A stretch of DNA of 64,000 bases from Streptomyces spirodelae (lineage in GTDB: Bacteria > Actinomycetota > Actinomycetes > Streptomycetales > Streptomycetaceae), in the NCBI RefSeq assembly GCF_017676385.1, contig NZ_JAFFZN010000030.1, positions 1 through 64,000 on the forward strand, in the 5' to 3' direction. A program made the position numbers and the translations under genes. Below are positions 7,967 through 16,171 of this stretch, in pieces. The notes below the pieces were generated by a model. That model searched no databases and was not told the origin of the DNA. It saw only the letters and a program-made list of their open reading frames with translations. Positions within the stretch are counted from its first letter, which is position 1; each line of letters begins with the position of its first letter.

Positions 7967-8950
7967 TCAGGGGCCTGAGGGCGAGGCCGTGCCATCCTGG
8001 CCCTGGACGACGGATTCAGTCGCGGAGATCCGCGTATAGACGCCGGGCCTACCCGGCTCACCACAGCCGATGCCCCACGAGACCAGGCCCACCAGCTTGC
8101 CCTGGGCGACCAGCGGACCGCCGCTGTCCCCCTGGCACGCGTCCCTGCCTCCCCGCTTCAGCCCGGCACACATCATGGTCACCGGGTCGTAGGTGCCCTC
8201 CACGGAGCCCGGGTAGGCCGTCTTGCAGTCCGCGTCCGGCAGTACCTTCACTCGCGCGGCGTGCAGCGTGGTCGCGTAATTCCCGCGGCCTGTGGTGTCG
8301 CCCCACCCGTAGACCGAGGCCGGAGTACCGGACCGGTAACCCGGATCGCCCCGGTGGGCCATCGGAATGACGGACTCCTGGGGCACCGGGGATGCCAGCC
8401 GCAACACGGCGATGTCCCCCCTGTTGGTCCTGGAGTCGTAGTCCGGGTTGACCTTCGAGGACTCGACCGCGATCTCCTTGCCCGCCGTACTCGTCAGATC
8501 CCCACGCCCCGTGATCACACGCAGGTCGTCGACCTGTGCGGGATCGGCGCCCAGCACCTCCCGGCTGAGGCAGTGCGCGGCCGTGACCGCCGTACGAGGG
8601 CCGACGACGGCACCCCCGCAGAACTGGCCCGAGCGCTGCGGGCCGAACCGGGTACGGCTGGAGAGGGCCACGACCCACGGGTGAGCCTCTGCGCTCACCG
8701 GACCGCCGCCGACGACGACGCGGTCGGACCCCTTGTCGTGGGCGGCGTGGGCGGCGTGGGCGGCGTGGGCGGCGTGGGCGGCGTGGGCGGCGTGGGCGGC
8801 GTGGGCGGCGTGGGCGGCATGCGCGGCGGCCTGCGGGGCTGCCGGAGCGAGCAGCGCCGCTATGAGTGCCACCCCCAGGGCGACAAAGCGACTTTCTGAC
8901 CGCACCGGGGTGCGGCTGTCGCCTGTTCGCTTACAGCGCATCGATCGCAT
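7967..8950 (-). CDS. Secreted trypsin-like serine protease with Ala-Ala-His repeat propeptide
   Basis: 327-residue S1-family protease. Residues 1 to about 42 form a signal peptide (RFVALGVALIAALLAP core). The mature domain probably begins after R77 (R|VVVGG). Catalytic triad: H126 in TAAHC, D179 in GDIAVLRL, S276 in GDSGGP; D270 six residues before the Ser predicts cleavage after Lys/Arg. Between signal peptide and domain lie ten AAH triplets (about residues 42-71), encoded by a perfect DNA repeat, a possible metal-binding His tract in the pro-region. ATG 8950 has AGGAGGT 8 bases upstream. It is the sole member of this protease type between the DUF7455 gene and hrdB. Confidence 0.88.
   Translation of the reverse strand: MRSMRCKRTGDSRTPVRSESRFVALGVALIAALLAPAAPQAAAHAAHAAHAAHAAHAAHAAHAAHAAHAAHDKGSDRVVVGGGPVSAEAHPWVVALSSRTRFGPQRSGQFCGGAVVGPRTAVTAAHCLSREVLGADPAQVDDLRVITGRGDLTSTAGKEIAVESSKVNPDYDSRTNRGDIAVLRLASPVPQESVIPMAHRGDPGYRSGTPASVYGWGDTTGRGNYATTLHAARVKVLPDADCKTAYPGSVEGTYDPVTMMCAGLKRGGRDACQGDSGGPLVAQGKLVGLVSWGIGCGEPGRPGVYTRISATESVVQGQDGTASPSGP
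8738..8827. repeat. 9-bp tandem repeat (GTGGGCGGC)n inside the protease gene
   Basis: Nine exact copies of GTGGGCGGC at 8738-8818 plus one degenerate copy at 8819-8827. On the coding strand each unit reads GCCGCCCAC (Ala-Ala-His). Exact identity at all third positions indicates recent slippage expansion; changes by whole units stay in frame. Confidence 0.95.
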
Positions 8951-9123
8951 GAGACCGACCTCCTGACCGTACGGAACTGTCTGACTACCCAGGGTGTTCC
9001 GAGATCACGCGAGTCGCATCCCGGGCGCACCGGGGAGCCCCCGAGACCCGCACAGGAGTGCGGATGCCAGGTCAAGTGAACGGCAGCAGCGGAGGGAGGG
9101 GCCGGACGGGGAGGGGCCGGAGA

Positions 9124-9175
9124 ACTACGCGGAGGCCGGTGAACCCTCGTTCGGGTTCATCGGCCTCCGTGTAGT
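9124..9175 (-). terminator. hrdB terminator
   Basis: Very long inverted repeat, ACTACgCGGAGGCCGgTGAACCC against GGGTTCAtCGGCCTCCGtGTAGT (lower case marks mismatches), with a short tcgttc loop. It is located 32 bases past the hrdB stop. Confidence 0.85.
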
Positions 9176-9206
9176 CCGGCGCTGTTCCTCTCAGCCCACG
9201 GCGACG

Positions 9207-10799
9207 TCAGTCCAGGTAGTCGCGGAGCACCTGAGAGCGGGACGGGTGGCGCAGCTTGGACATCGTCTTCGATTCGATCTGACGGATGCGCTCACGCGTC
9301 ACGCCGTAGACCTTGCCGATCTCGTCAAGCGTCTTGGGCTGGCCGTCGGTCAGGCCGAAGCGCATCGAGACGACACCTGCCTCGCGCTCGCTCAGCGTGT
9401 CGAGCACGGAGTGCAGTTGCTCCTGCAGCAGCGTGAAGCTCACCGCGTCCGCGGGGACGACCGCCTCGGAGTCCTCGATCAGGTCACCGAACTCGCTGTC
9501 GCCGTCCTCGCCCAGCGGAGTGTGCAGCGAGATCGGCTCCCGGCCGTACTTCTGGACCTCGACGACCTTCTCAGGCGTCATGTCCAGCTCCTTGGCCAGC
9601 TCCTCCGGAGTGGGCTCGCGGCCCAGGTCCTGGAGCATCTGGCGCTGGACACGGGCCAGCTTGTTGATGACCTCGACCATGTGCACCGGAATACGGATGG
9701 TGCGGGCCTGGTCGGCCATGGCGCGGGTGATGGCCTGCCGGATCCACCACGTCGCGTAGGTCGAGAACTTGTACCCCTTCGTGTAGTCGAACTTCTCGAC
9801 CGCACGGATCAGTCCGAGGTTCCCCTCCTGGATCAGGTCCAGGAAGAGCATGCCGCGCCCCGTGTAGCGCTTGGCCAGCGAGACCACGAGACGGAGGTTG
9901 GCCTCCAGCAGGTGGTTCTTGGCGCGGCGCCCGTCCTCGGCGATGATCTCCAGCTCGCGCTGCAGCTTGGGGGCCAGCTTCTCCTCGGCCGCCAGCTTGT
10001 CCTCGGCGAAGAGACCGGCCTCGATCCGCTTGGCGAGCTCGACCTCCTGCTCCGCGTTGAGGAGCGGGACCTTGCCGATCTGCTTGAGGTAGTCCTTGAC
10101 CGGGTCGGCCGTCGCCCCCGCTGCGGCGACCTGTTGGGCCGGCGCGTCGTCCTCGTCATCGTCGGAGATGACGAAGCCCTCGTTCTCGTTCTTGACCTCG
10201 ACGGCGGGTCCTTCCTCGGGACCGGGCTTGCCCGAGGGCTTGGCGGCGATGTCCTCCACCAGCTCCTCGTCGCCCTCGAGCAGTTCGTCGACGACGGACT
10301 TCTTGGCTGCGGTCTTCTTCGGCGCTGCCGTCTTCTTGACTGCGGTCTTCTTCGCCGCGGTCTTCTTGGCCGCGGCCTTCTTCGCGGGCTTCGGCGCGGC
10401 CTCTTCCCCGGCGTCCTGGGCGGCACCCGTGGCGGAGGTGGCGGCCGGGGCAGCCGGAGCCGCGCTCGCCGGGGTGGCCTTTTTGGCCTGTGTGGTCTTG
10501 GCGGCGACTGTCTTGGTGGCGGTGCGCTTGGCCTGGGTCTTCGCTGCGACGCTCTTACGGGTGCGTTTGGGCGCCTCGGCTGCACTCACCATCAGCGTCA
10601 CACCCTCCTCGTCGAGGATCTGGTTGAGGCTGCGCAGAACGTTCTTCCACTGGGTTGGCGGAATCTGGTCAGCCTCGAAGGCCCGACGTACGTCGTCGCC
10701 GGCGATCTGCCCCTCAGCCTTCCCCCGCTCGATGAGCGCCATCACGGACTCGGATTCGGCGATCTCCGCGGGGAGAGTACGGGATGTGCTGGCCGACAC
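9207..10799 (-). CDS. hrdB: Principal RNA polymerase sigma factor HrdB
   Basis: 530-residue group 1 sigma-70, the essential housekeeping sigma factor. The N-terminus carries SRTLPAEIAES and the streptomycete HrdB segment QWKNVLRSLNQILDEEG. Residues about 80-180 are a Lys/Ala-rich basic tract (KKTAAKKTAVKK and similar), then an acidic stretch. Region 1.2 (DPVKDYLKQIGKVPLL), region 2 (RLVVSLAKRYTGRGMLFLDL, then YATWWIRQAITRAMADQ), region 3 and region 4 (VTRERIRQIESKTMSKLRHP) are all intact. GTG 10799 is chosen because GAGAGG lies 6 bases upstream and the product then begins SASTSRTLP as in known HrdB; an in-frame TTG at 10805 would overlap that ribosome site. An ECF-type promoter is proposed upstream. 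Confidence 0.97.
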   Translation of the reverse strand: MSASTSRTLPAEIAESESVMALIERGKAEGQIAGDDVRRAFEADQIPPTQWKNVLRSLNQILDEEGVTLMVSAAEAPKRTRKSVAAKTQAKRTATKTVAAKTTQAKKATPASAAPAAPAATSATGAAQDAGEEAAPKPAKKAAAKKTAAKKTAVKKTAAPKKTAAKKSVVDELLEGDEELVEDIAAKPSGKPGPEEGPAVEVKNENEGFVISDDDEDDAPAQQVAAAGATADPVKDYLKQIGKVPLLNAEQEVELAKRIEAGLFAEDKLAAEEKLAPKLQRELEIIAEDGRRAKNHLLEANLRLVVSLAKRYTGRGMLFLDLIQEGNLGLIRAVEKFDYTKGYKFSTYATWWIRQAITRAMADQARTIRIPVHMVEVINKLARVQRQMLQDLGREPTPEELAKELDMTPEKVVEVQKYGREPISLHTPLGEDGDSEFGDLIEDSEAVVPADAVSFTLLQEQLHSVLDTLSEREAGVVSMRFGLTDGQPKTLDEIGKVYGVTRERIRQIESKTMSKLRHPSRSQVLRDYLD

Positions 10800-10943
10800 G
10801 AACAACCTCTCGGAACGATGGAAACGGCGGACCGCCGGCGGGGATGAACCGACGGCGCGGGCGGAGCAGTGGAGAAATAACGGGTAAGAACAAGAGCCCC
10901 GTATGGAGCGCCCGTATTCCCTCCTCCGCTGTCACCTCTTGAG

Positions 10944-10970
10944 TCATCGCATGGGGACGGGAAGCGTTAC
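10944..10970 (-). promoter_or_regulatory. Candidate ECF-sigma promoter for hrdB
   Basis: On the minus strand GTAAC (10970-10966), a 16-base spacer and CGATGA (10949-10944). This geometry suits an ECF sigma factor; in Streptomyces griseus the ECF factor ShbA is known to drive hrdB. Transcription would start near 10937, giving a leader of about 138 bases. No canonical SigR-type GGAAT-N18-GTT was found at correct spacing. Confidence 0.5.
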
Positions 10971-12116
10971 GCCCAATTCACGTGGCCCGAGTCACACCGC
11001 ATACCCGGTACTACGCGGTGATAACCGGACGAAACGGGTGCTCGTGTGGGTGAGAGCGGGTGCCCTGTGTGGGTGAGTGCGGGGTTCAGCCCGAACTCGT
11101 GGGTACGGCCGTGCCGCCGGAGAACGGAGGCGCGGCCGTCAAGAACCATGGTGCCCCGGAGAATCCGGGTCCCGGCCCAGACCCGGTCGGGGTCGGGATC
11201 GGGGTCGGTGTCGGAGTCGGAGTCGGAGTCGGCCGGAGCGGACAACCCATCCGGCGGGTGGGCTCGGCCGCGTACGGAGAACCGGCCCGGCATGTGGGCC
11301 GGACCGCGTTCTGAGACAAGGCCCGGCGTGCGAGCCCGACCGGGTACGGAAACCCTTGCAACGGGCGAACTCGCCCGGCCCAGCACGGCTCGGGAGGGCG
11401 ACCCGGCGGCACGGCGACCGTGCGACGCCGAACCTGCGGGAAGCCGACCGTCCGAGTGGCGACCTCGCGGCGGGCAGGCACCCGCACGGGCAGCGAAGCC
11501 CACGAGGGACCCTGCTCCCTGTGGAAGGCCGATCCCGCGAGGGAATCCGGACCCACACGGCAAGTCGTCCGCGAGGAGGTCGGCCCCACCAGTGGCCCGG
11601 CCCCGCAAGGAGCCGGACCCGCAAGGAGCCGGCCCCGCAAGGTGAGCGCTGCCCGGTGCGGGGAGACAACCCGGTGCGGGGAGCCGTCCCGGAGAGGAGA
11701 GCTGTCGTACTGGGGACGCCGCCTCGGCGCGGGGAGCCGCCCCGGGGCACACACGCCGCACCCGAGAAGCCGGGCCCCTCCTCGGAGGGCAAGGTCCCAG
11801 GCCGAGGCCGCCCCGGATGGCACCGGGTCCGGCCGAGCTTCCGTGCCAGCCCCGCGCCGGGGCCCGCCGACCTGCTGTGCCGCCCCCTCGCCGGGTCCGG
11901 GCCAGGAATCGGGCGGCGGACCGCCCGGCCCCGGTCCCGCCTCTGGCTCCCTCCGCCGGTCCCGGCAGAGCGGTCCCGCGGTGGGACCCGAGGGCCGAGC
12001 CCCGGGCCGGGCCGTCCGGCTGCGGCCCGGGGCCATGCCAGGGCGCGGATTGCCGGGCGAGCGCCGTCGAGAAGGCCGAGCGAGCCGTGCGGCCTGCCCG
12101 AGGGTGCCCGCTCCGG
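10971..12116. other. 1.1 kb low-complexity spacer between whiH and hrdB
   Basis: No convincing gene. Long open frames exist on both strands, but their products are Pro/Gly/Arg-rich without domain pattern and lack ribosome sites, as expected for stop-poor G+C-rich DNA. It contains a hexanucleotide repeat (11185-11232), a repeated GCAAGGAGCCGG unit near 11608-11636 and GGTGCGGGGAG pairs near 11655-11682. The region is downstream of whiH and upstream of the hrdB promoter. Confidence 0.5.
11185..11232. repeat. Hexanucleotide repeat NNTCGG, eight units
   Basis: Eight consecutive hexamers of form NNTCGG: GG, GG, GA, GG, TG, AG, AG, AG before TCGG. The last three are identical. It is located in the whiH-hrdB spacer. 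Confidence 0.85.
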
Positions 12117-13181
12117 TCAGTGCTCGCGAGGGGCGGGCACCACATGGTCCGCCCCGCCGGCGGCACCCGCGCTGCCCGGCTGACCCGGCTGGCCGGTTCC
12201 GGCGGGCACCCCGTGGGTCCCCGGCTGGGCGGCCTGGGCCGACTGCGCCGCCTGGGCGGGCTGACCGGAGGCGGCCGCAGCGGGCGCGCCCTGCGCGGGC
12301 TGCGCGGCGGGCACCGACTCGGCTTGCCCGCTCAGCACCTGACGCATGGCCGCCTCGGCGACGGCCGCCTCCCCAGCAACCATCGCGTCCACGACCCGGC
12401 GGTGGTTGGCGACGGTGCTCTCGGTCGGCTGCTCGCAGCAGGCGGTCGCCCCACCGGAGACCTGCAGCGCGGAGGAGACGATGCCGGAGAGGTGCTCCAG
12501 CATCCGGTTGCCCGCCGCCTGCAGGATCAGCCCGTGGAACTCGGCGTCGGCCCGCGAGAAGGTGAGGGCGTCACCCTGGGTGTGAGCGTGGCTCATGATC
12601 TCCGCCATGTCGGCGAGGCGCTGGTGCATGTCGTCGTGGCTCTGCCCGGCGGCGAGGCGGGCGGCGAGGGGCTCGATGGCCCAGCGCAGCTCGCACAGCT
12701 CGCGCCGCTGCCCTTCCCGCTGGGGGCCGAAGGCCCGCCATTCGATGATGTCGGGGTCCAGCAGATTCCAGTCGCTGACCGGCCTGACCCTGGTGCCGAC
12801 GTTGGGCCGCGCGCTCACGAGGCCCTTGGCCTCGAGGACACGCAGGGACTCGCGTACGACCGTACGCGAGACCTCGAAGCGCTGGCCGATCTCCTCGGGG
12901 ACGAGAGGGCGGTCGGCGCCCAGGTCTCCCGAAACGATCATCTGGCCGAGCTGCTGGACGAGTTGGCCGTGCAGGCCCCTGCCTCGGCTACCGGACGCAC
13001 GTCGTCCCACTCGATTCATCTCAGCCTCGGAACCCTCCCACGCCGAGGCGTTGGTTGTGGTGCGCGCCGTTCCCGTGGACTCGGCGTATGCGTAGCGGTC
13101 CAGCTCGCCCGGGCCTACGAGGCCGGTGTCGACGGGGCGAGCCGCGGTCATCATGGAGTGCGCAAGGGTAGTCACGACCAC
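12117..13181 (-). CDS. whiH: GntR/FadR-type sporulation regulator WhiH
   Basis: 354-residue transcription factor with an N-terminal GntR winged helix (about 69-132: LHGQLVQQLGQMIVSG, EEIGQRFEVSRTVVRESLRVLE) and a C-terminal FCD ligand domain (about 160-285) with likely metal ligands D212, H216 and H260. Position next to hrdB and the N-terminal TLAHSMMTAAR segment fit WhiH, needed for sporulation septation in aerial hyphae. Residues about 290-345 are a Gln/Ala/Pro/Gly tract (AQSAQAAQ) just before the C-terminal VVPAPREH; this looks like an expanded linker. GTG 13181 or GTG 13175 could be the start; neither has a strong ribosome site. The effector is unknown. Confidence 0.87.
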   Translation of the reverse strand: MVVTTLAHSMMTAARPVDTGLVGPGELDRYAYAESTGTARTTTNASAWEGSEAEMNRVGRRASGSRGRGLHGQLVQQLGQMIVSGDLGADRPLVPEEIGQRFEVSRTVVRESLRVLEAKGLVSARPNVGTRVRPVSDWNLLDPDIIEWRAFGPQREGQRRELCELRWAIEPLAARLAAGQSHDDMHQRLADMAEIMSHAHTQGDALTFSRADAEFHGLILQAAGNRMLEHLSGIVSSALQVSGGATACCEQPTESTVANHRRVVDAMVAGEAAVAEAAMRQVLSGQAESVPAAQPAQGAPAAAASGQPAQAAQSAQAAQPGTHGVPAGTGQPGQPGSAGAAGGADHVVPAPREH

Positions 13182-13268
13182 TTGTGTCGGCCGAGGTCAG
13201 CGCGGTCTTGAGGGCTTTGGTGAAAAGCACACGAAAGGGTGATCGCTGGCTCCCTTACAATTGACGCC

Positions 13269-13302
13269 TTATCGGAAAGAACGGACCACATCACTGGTGG
13301 TC
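13269..13302 (-). promoter_or_regulatory. WhiG-like -10 and palindromic operator upstream of whiH
   Basis: On the minus strand TCCGATAA (13276-13269) matches the sigma-WhiG -10 GCCGATAA at 7 of 8 bases, but no TAAA is found at the usual -35. In its place lies the inverted repeat GACCAC-N7-GTGGTC (13284-13302), the size expected for a GntR dimer. WhiH is reported to regulate its own promoter, so this is a candidate WhiH site. The remaining spacer up to 13449 shows nothing else. Confidence 0.45.
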
Positions 13303-13449
13303 AGAGCCATCTACCGCCCTTGAGTGCCGGATTGGGCCCCACGGCATGTGAACAACTGGCGGATTTACGGTGTTTCCGGCGCACGACGGCTCAACCCCGT
13401 TCCGTCGTACGGCCGTCCAGACCGTGAAACACGCGCCCGGGGCCGCTCA

Positions 13450-15987
13450 CTACCGCTGTCTCGGCCGGCCACGCAGCGAGGTGAGGGCGTAGGCACAGAA
13501 CAGCACGGTGACCGACAAGGCGAGGGCCCGGCCCACCGGTTGCGAGACGATTCCCACCGCCACGGCGCCCGACTGCTCCGCCGCCGAGGGCCAGGGGAAG
13601 AGCAGCAGGGAGTGCAGCCGCTCCGGCAGCCCCTCGAACGACTCGCCCCCGGCCCCGGCGGCGGCGGCCTTACGCACAAGAGGCGCCACCAACGTCGGCA
13701 CAGCCGCGACGGCGGCCACTCCCAGCACCGTCGATCTGAACACTCCGGCGGCCAGCAGCCCCGCCCAGGCGCACCCCACGCAGAGCGCCAGCACCGCCAA
13801 GACCTGCACCCCCAGTGAGGGCACCGTGATCCCGGCCTCCGGCCCTTCGGGGTAGGTGAGGCTGGTGAGGCTTGCGATGTCAAATGTGTGGTCGGGGAAC
13901 GAGTAGGCCAGGCTGTCCGCGCCATAGCACAGGGTCAGCGCCGCCGCGTTGCACAGTGCGGTCGCCACACAGAGGGCCACTGCCGTGACCGCCGTCACCC
14001 CCAGCTTGGCCACCAACAGCCCGAGTCTGCGCGGTACGGGAACATGCGCCGGTACGAGCGCCGGGTAGCGGAACTCCTGACCGAACGCCATGGCCCCCAG
14101 CAGCCCTGCCGCGACAGCAGCCGGCGGAACGAAGAACGGTGAGCCCGGCGGCCACCCGGTGAGCAGTCTCAGTCCGGGCGCGCTCCCCGCCGCCGCATCG
14201 GCTGTTCCCCCACCGTCCGCTCCGGCCACCACCAGGGAGATGCCCAGCGCCGATACCAGCGCCAGAACGATCAGCACCCACGGCGTCCGCACCCCGAACA
14301 GCCGCAGCAGTTCGTAACGCAGCGGTGCCACCGGTCCCGGCCTGCGCACCACGGGCGACTCCGGAAGCAGCGCCCCCGCGCCGCTCCTCGTTCCCCCGCT
14401 CCTCACCCCCGGGCGGGTGGAAGGCGCAGCGCCGGGAACCGACTCCCGTTCGTCCACCGAGGGTTCATCTGCGCCCGAAGGCCGGTCCCGGTCACGCTTG
14501 GAGGACGGCTCTGCTGCCGGATCAGGTGCTACCGGGGCCGATCCGCCGGACGAGAGACCCGTCGCTCGTTGCGACCGCCGAACGGGATCACCAGTCGAGT
14601 CCCCGGCAGCGGTCCGTGACTGCTCCTGCCCCGCCGCCACGAGTGCCCCCTCCGGCATCGGGCCGCCCTCGCCCGTCGGCTCCCGCTCCCCCGCCGGGTG
14701 CCTCGCCACCGCGGGGTGCGCTTCCGCGCCGCCCGGCTGCGCCTCTGCGCCGTGCTCACCGCCCGCTCCGGGGGCCGTACCGTGTCCCGCTCCGGGGCCG
14801 GCCTTCGGCTCCGCTTCAGCGGCTTCGCCACCGCGCACTGGCGTCGCTCCCCCTGATGAGGAACCACCGGGTGCGGGAACCGATGCCTGCCCGACGGCAA
14901 CCTCCCCCTCCCGGGTCGGGGTGTCCCCGCGCACCGCGTGACTCGCCTCGTCCACACAACAGACCCCCACGACTGCCCCCTTCGCTTGCTCCCCCGTGCT
15001 CGCGGCGGCCGTACCGGCCCCCGAGTTGCCCGTCCCCGCGGGCGCCCCCCGTCGGGCGGCTCGTCCGTCCGCCCGGTTCAGCGGCCCGGGACGGGAGCTG
15101 TCACCGGCGTCCCCGATCTCCTCGGCCAGCCTGTGGACGAGGATTCCGTGCCGGAAGGCGGACTCGCCCACCGCCGCACAGCTACTCCCGTAGACCGCGA
15201 CCTTGCTGCCCCCTTCCCGCACCACTTCGAACGGCCCGCTGCTCGACCGCTCCGCGCTCCGTGCCTCTTGCGAGAGCACGGCCGCGAATCGCTCCGCGTG
15301 CGGCGTTCTGACCGCCACCCGAGGCCGCAGCCGGGTCCTGGAGAAGTCGGCCACCGCCTGATCGGCAATCAGACGACCGCGGTCGAGAGAGACCACCCGG
15401 TCCGCGATCCGGGCCGTCTCCCTCGCGTCCCGCGAGGTGGCCAGCACCACTCCGCCCTGCTCCGCGAACCCGCGCAGCAATCCACGCACCCAACTGGCCT
15501 CCCGTGGCGACAACCCCCGCGTCGGCTCGTCCAGCACCAGCGTGTGCGGGTCGCCCAGCAGCGCCGCCGCCATCCCGAGCCTGCGGTCCATCCCGAGCGA
15601 GAAGTCCCCGAGCCGCTGGTCGGCCAGCCCGCTGAGCCCCGCCACGTCCAGCACTTCGTCGGCCCGCTCCACCGGCACCCCCGCCACAGCGGTCAGCATG
15701 CGCATGTGCCCCCGGGCCGTACGGGCCGGATGACCCGGTACATCGCCGAGCAGGGCGCCGATCTCCCGTGCGGGATACGGGATCCGCTGCACCGGCCGCC
15801 CGCGGAAGAGCGCCACGCCACACCCCGGAACGAGTTGCAGCATCAGCCGCAGCGCCTCGCTCTTCCCCGAACCAGTCCGGCCCAGCAGCACAGTGACCTG
15901 GCCGGGGCGCGCCTCGAAGGTGAGGTCGTCGACACGCGGCAGGCACTTGCGCCGGACCGTGCTGGTGAGTCCGATGGCCTGAATCAT
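13450..15987 (-). CDS. ABC transporter with fused ATPase and permease and a long disordered linker
   Basis: 845-residue protein. The N-terminal ABC ATPase has Walker A GRTGSGKS, a degenerate signature (FSLGMDRR in place of LSGGQ) and Walker B TLVLDEPT. Residues about 310-575 are an Ala/Gly/Pro/Glu-rich linker without fold signature. The C-terminus has about six membrane helices (WVLIVLALVSALGISLVV, then AAVAAGLLGAMAF and others), resembling ABC-2-type permeases. ATG 15987 is preceded by GGGAGAAGCG; a longer frame from 16125 adds unconvincing residues. A half-transporter of this layout would dimerise. Substrate unknown. It lies directly upstream of whiH on the same strand but 268 bases away. 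Confidence 0.8.
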   Translation of the reverse strand: MIQAIGLTSTVRRKCLPRVDDLTFEARPGQVTVLLGRTGSGKSEALRLMLQLVPGCGVALFRGRPVQRIPYPAREIGALLGDVPGHPARTARGHMRMLTAVAGVPVERADEVLDVAGLSGLADQRLGDFSLGMDRRLGMAAALLGDPHTLVLDEPTRGLSPREASWVRGLLRGFAEQGGVVLATSRDARETARIADRVVSLDRGRLIADQAVADFSRTRLRPRVAVRTPHAERFAAVLSQEARSAERSSSGPFEVVREGGSKVAVYGSSCAAVGESAFRHGILVHRLAEEIGDAGDSSRPGPLNRADGRAARRGAPAGTGNSGAGTAAASTGEQAKGAVVGVCCVDEASHAVRGDTPTREGEVAVGQASVPAPGGSSSGGATPVRGGEAAEAEPKAGPGAGHGTAPGAGGEHGAEAQPGGAEAHPAVARHPAGEREPTGEGGPMPEGALVAAGQEQSRTAAGDSTGDPVRRSQRATGLSSGGSAPVAPDPAAEPSSKRDRDRPSGADEPSVDERESVPGAAPSTRPGVRSGGTRSGAGALLPESPVVRRPGPVAPLRYELLRLFGVRTPWVLIVLALVSALGISLVVAGADGGGTADAAAGSAPGLRLLTGWPPGSPFFVPPAAVAAGLLGAMAFGQEFRYPALVPAHVPVPRRLGLLVAKLGVTAVTAVALCVATALCNAAALTLCYGADSLAYSFPDHTFDIASLTSLTYPEGPEAGITVPSLGVQVLAVLALCVGCAWAGLLAAGVFRSTVLGVAAVAAVPTLVAPLVRKAAAAGAGGESFEGLPERLHSLLLFPWPSAAEQSGAVAVGIVSQPVGRALALSVTVLFCAYALTSLRGRPRQR

Positions 15988-16171
15988 CGCTTCTCCCGCA
16001 GAACGCGTGGCAGACGCACCACTGCAAGATAACGCGACATTTGCGACTTTCTGGGTAGCCGCTCGGGCAGCCCCCGCCAGGAACCGCGCCCCACCGCCCC
16101 TCTCGCCTCCGGGGCCCGGCCTCACAGCTCCGGCGCGCCCGCCGCCCGCAGCCCTGGCGCCTGCCCCGGCC

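Noticed and set aside
8738..8827. CRISPR-like or satellite array
   Set aside because: The unit is 9 bp with no spacers and lies in frame inside a protease gene.
10871..10920. SigR-type promoter (GGAAT...GTT) for hrdB
   Set aside because: GGAAT and GTT occur but 24 bases apart rather than 18-19.
11077..12183. Plus-strand frame of 368 codons in the whiH-hrdB spacer, and a 399-codon minus frame over it
   Set aside because: Both are low-complexity Pro/Gly/Arg products with no start signal, and each would exclude the other.
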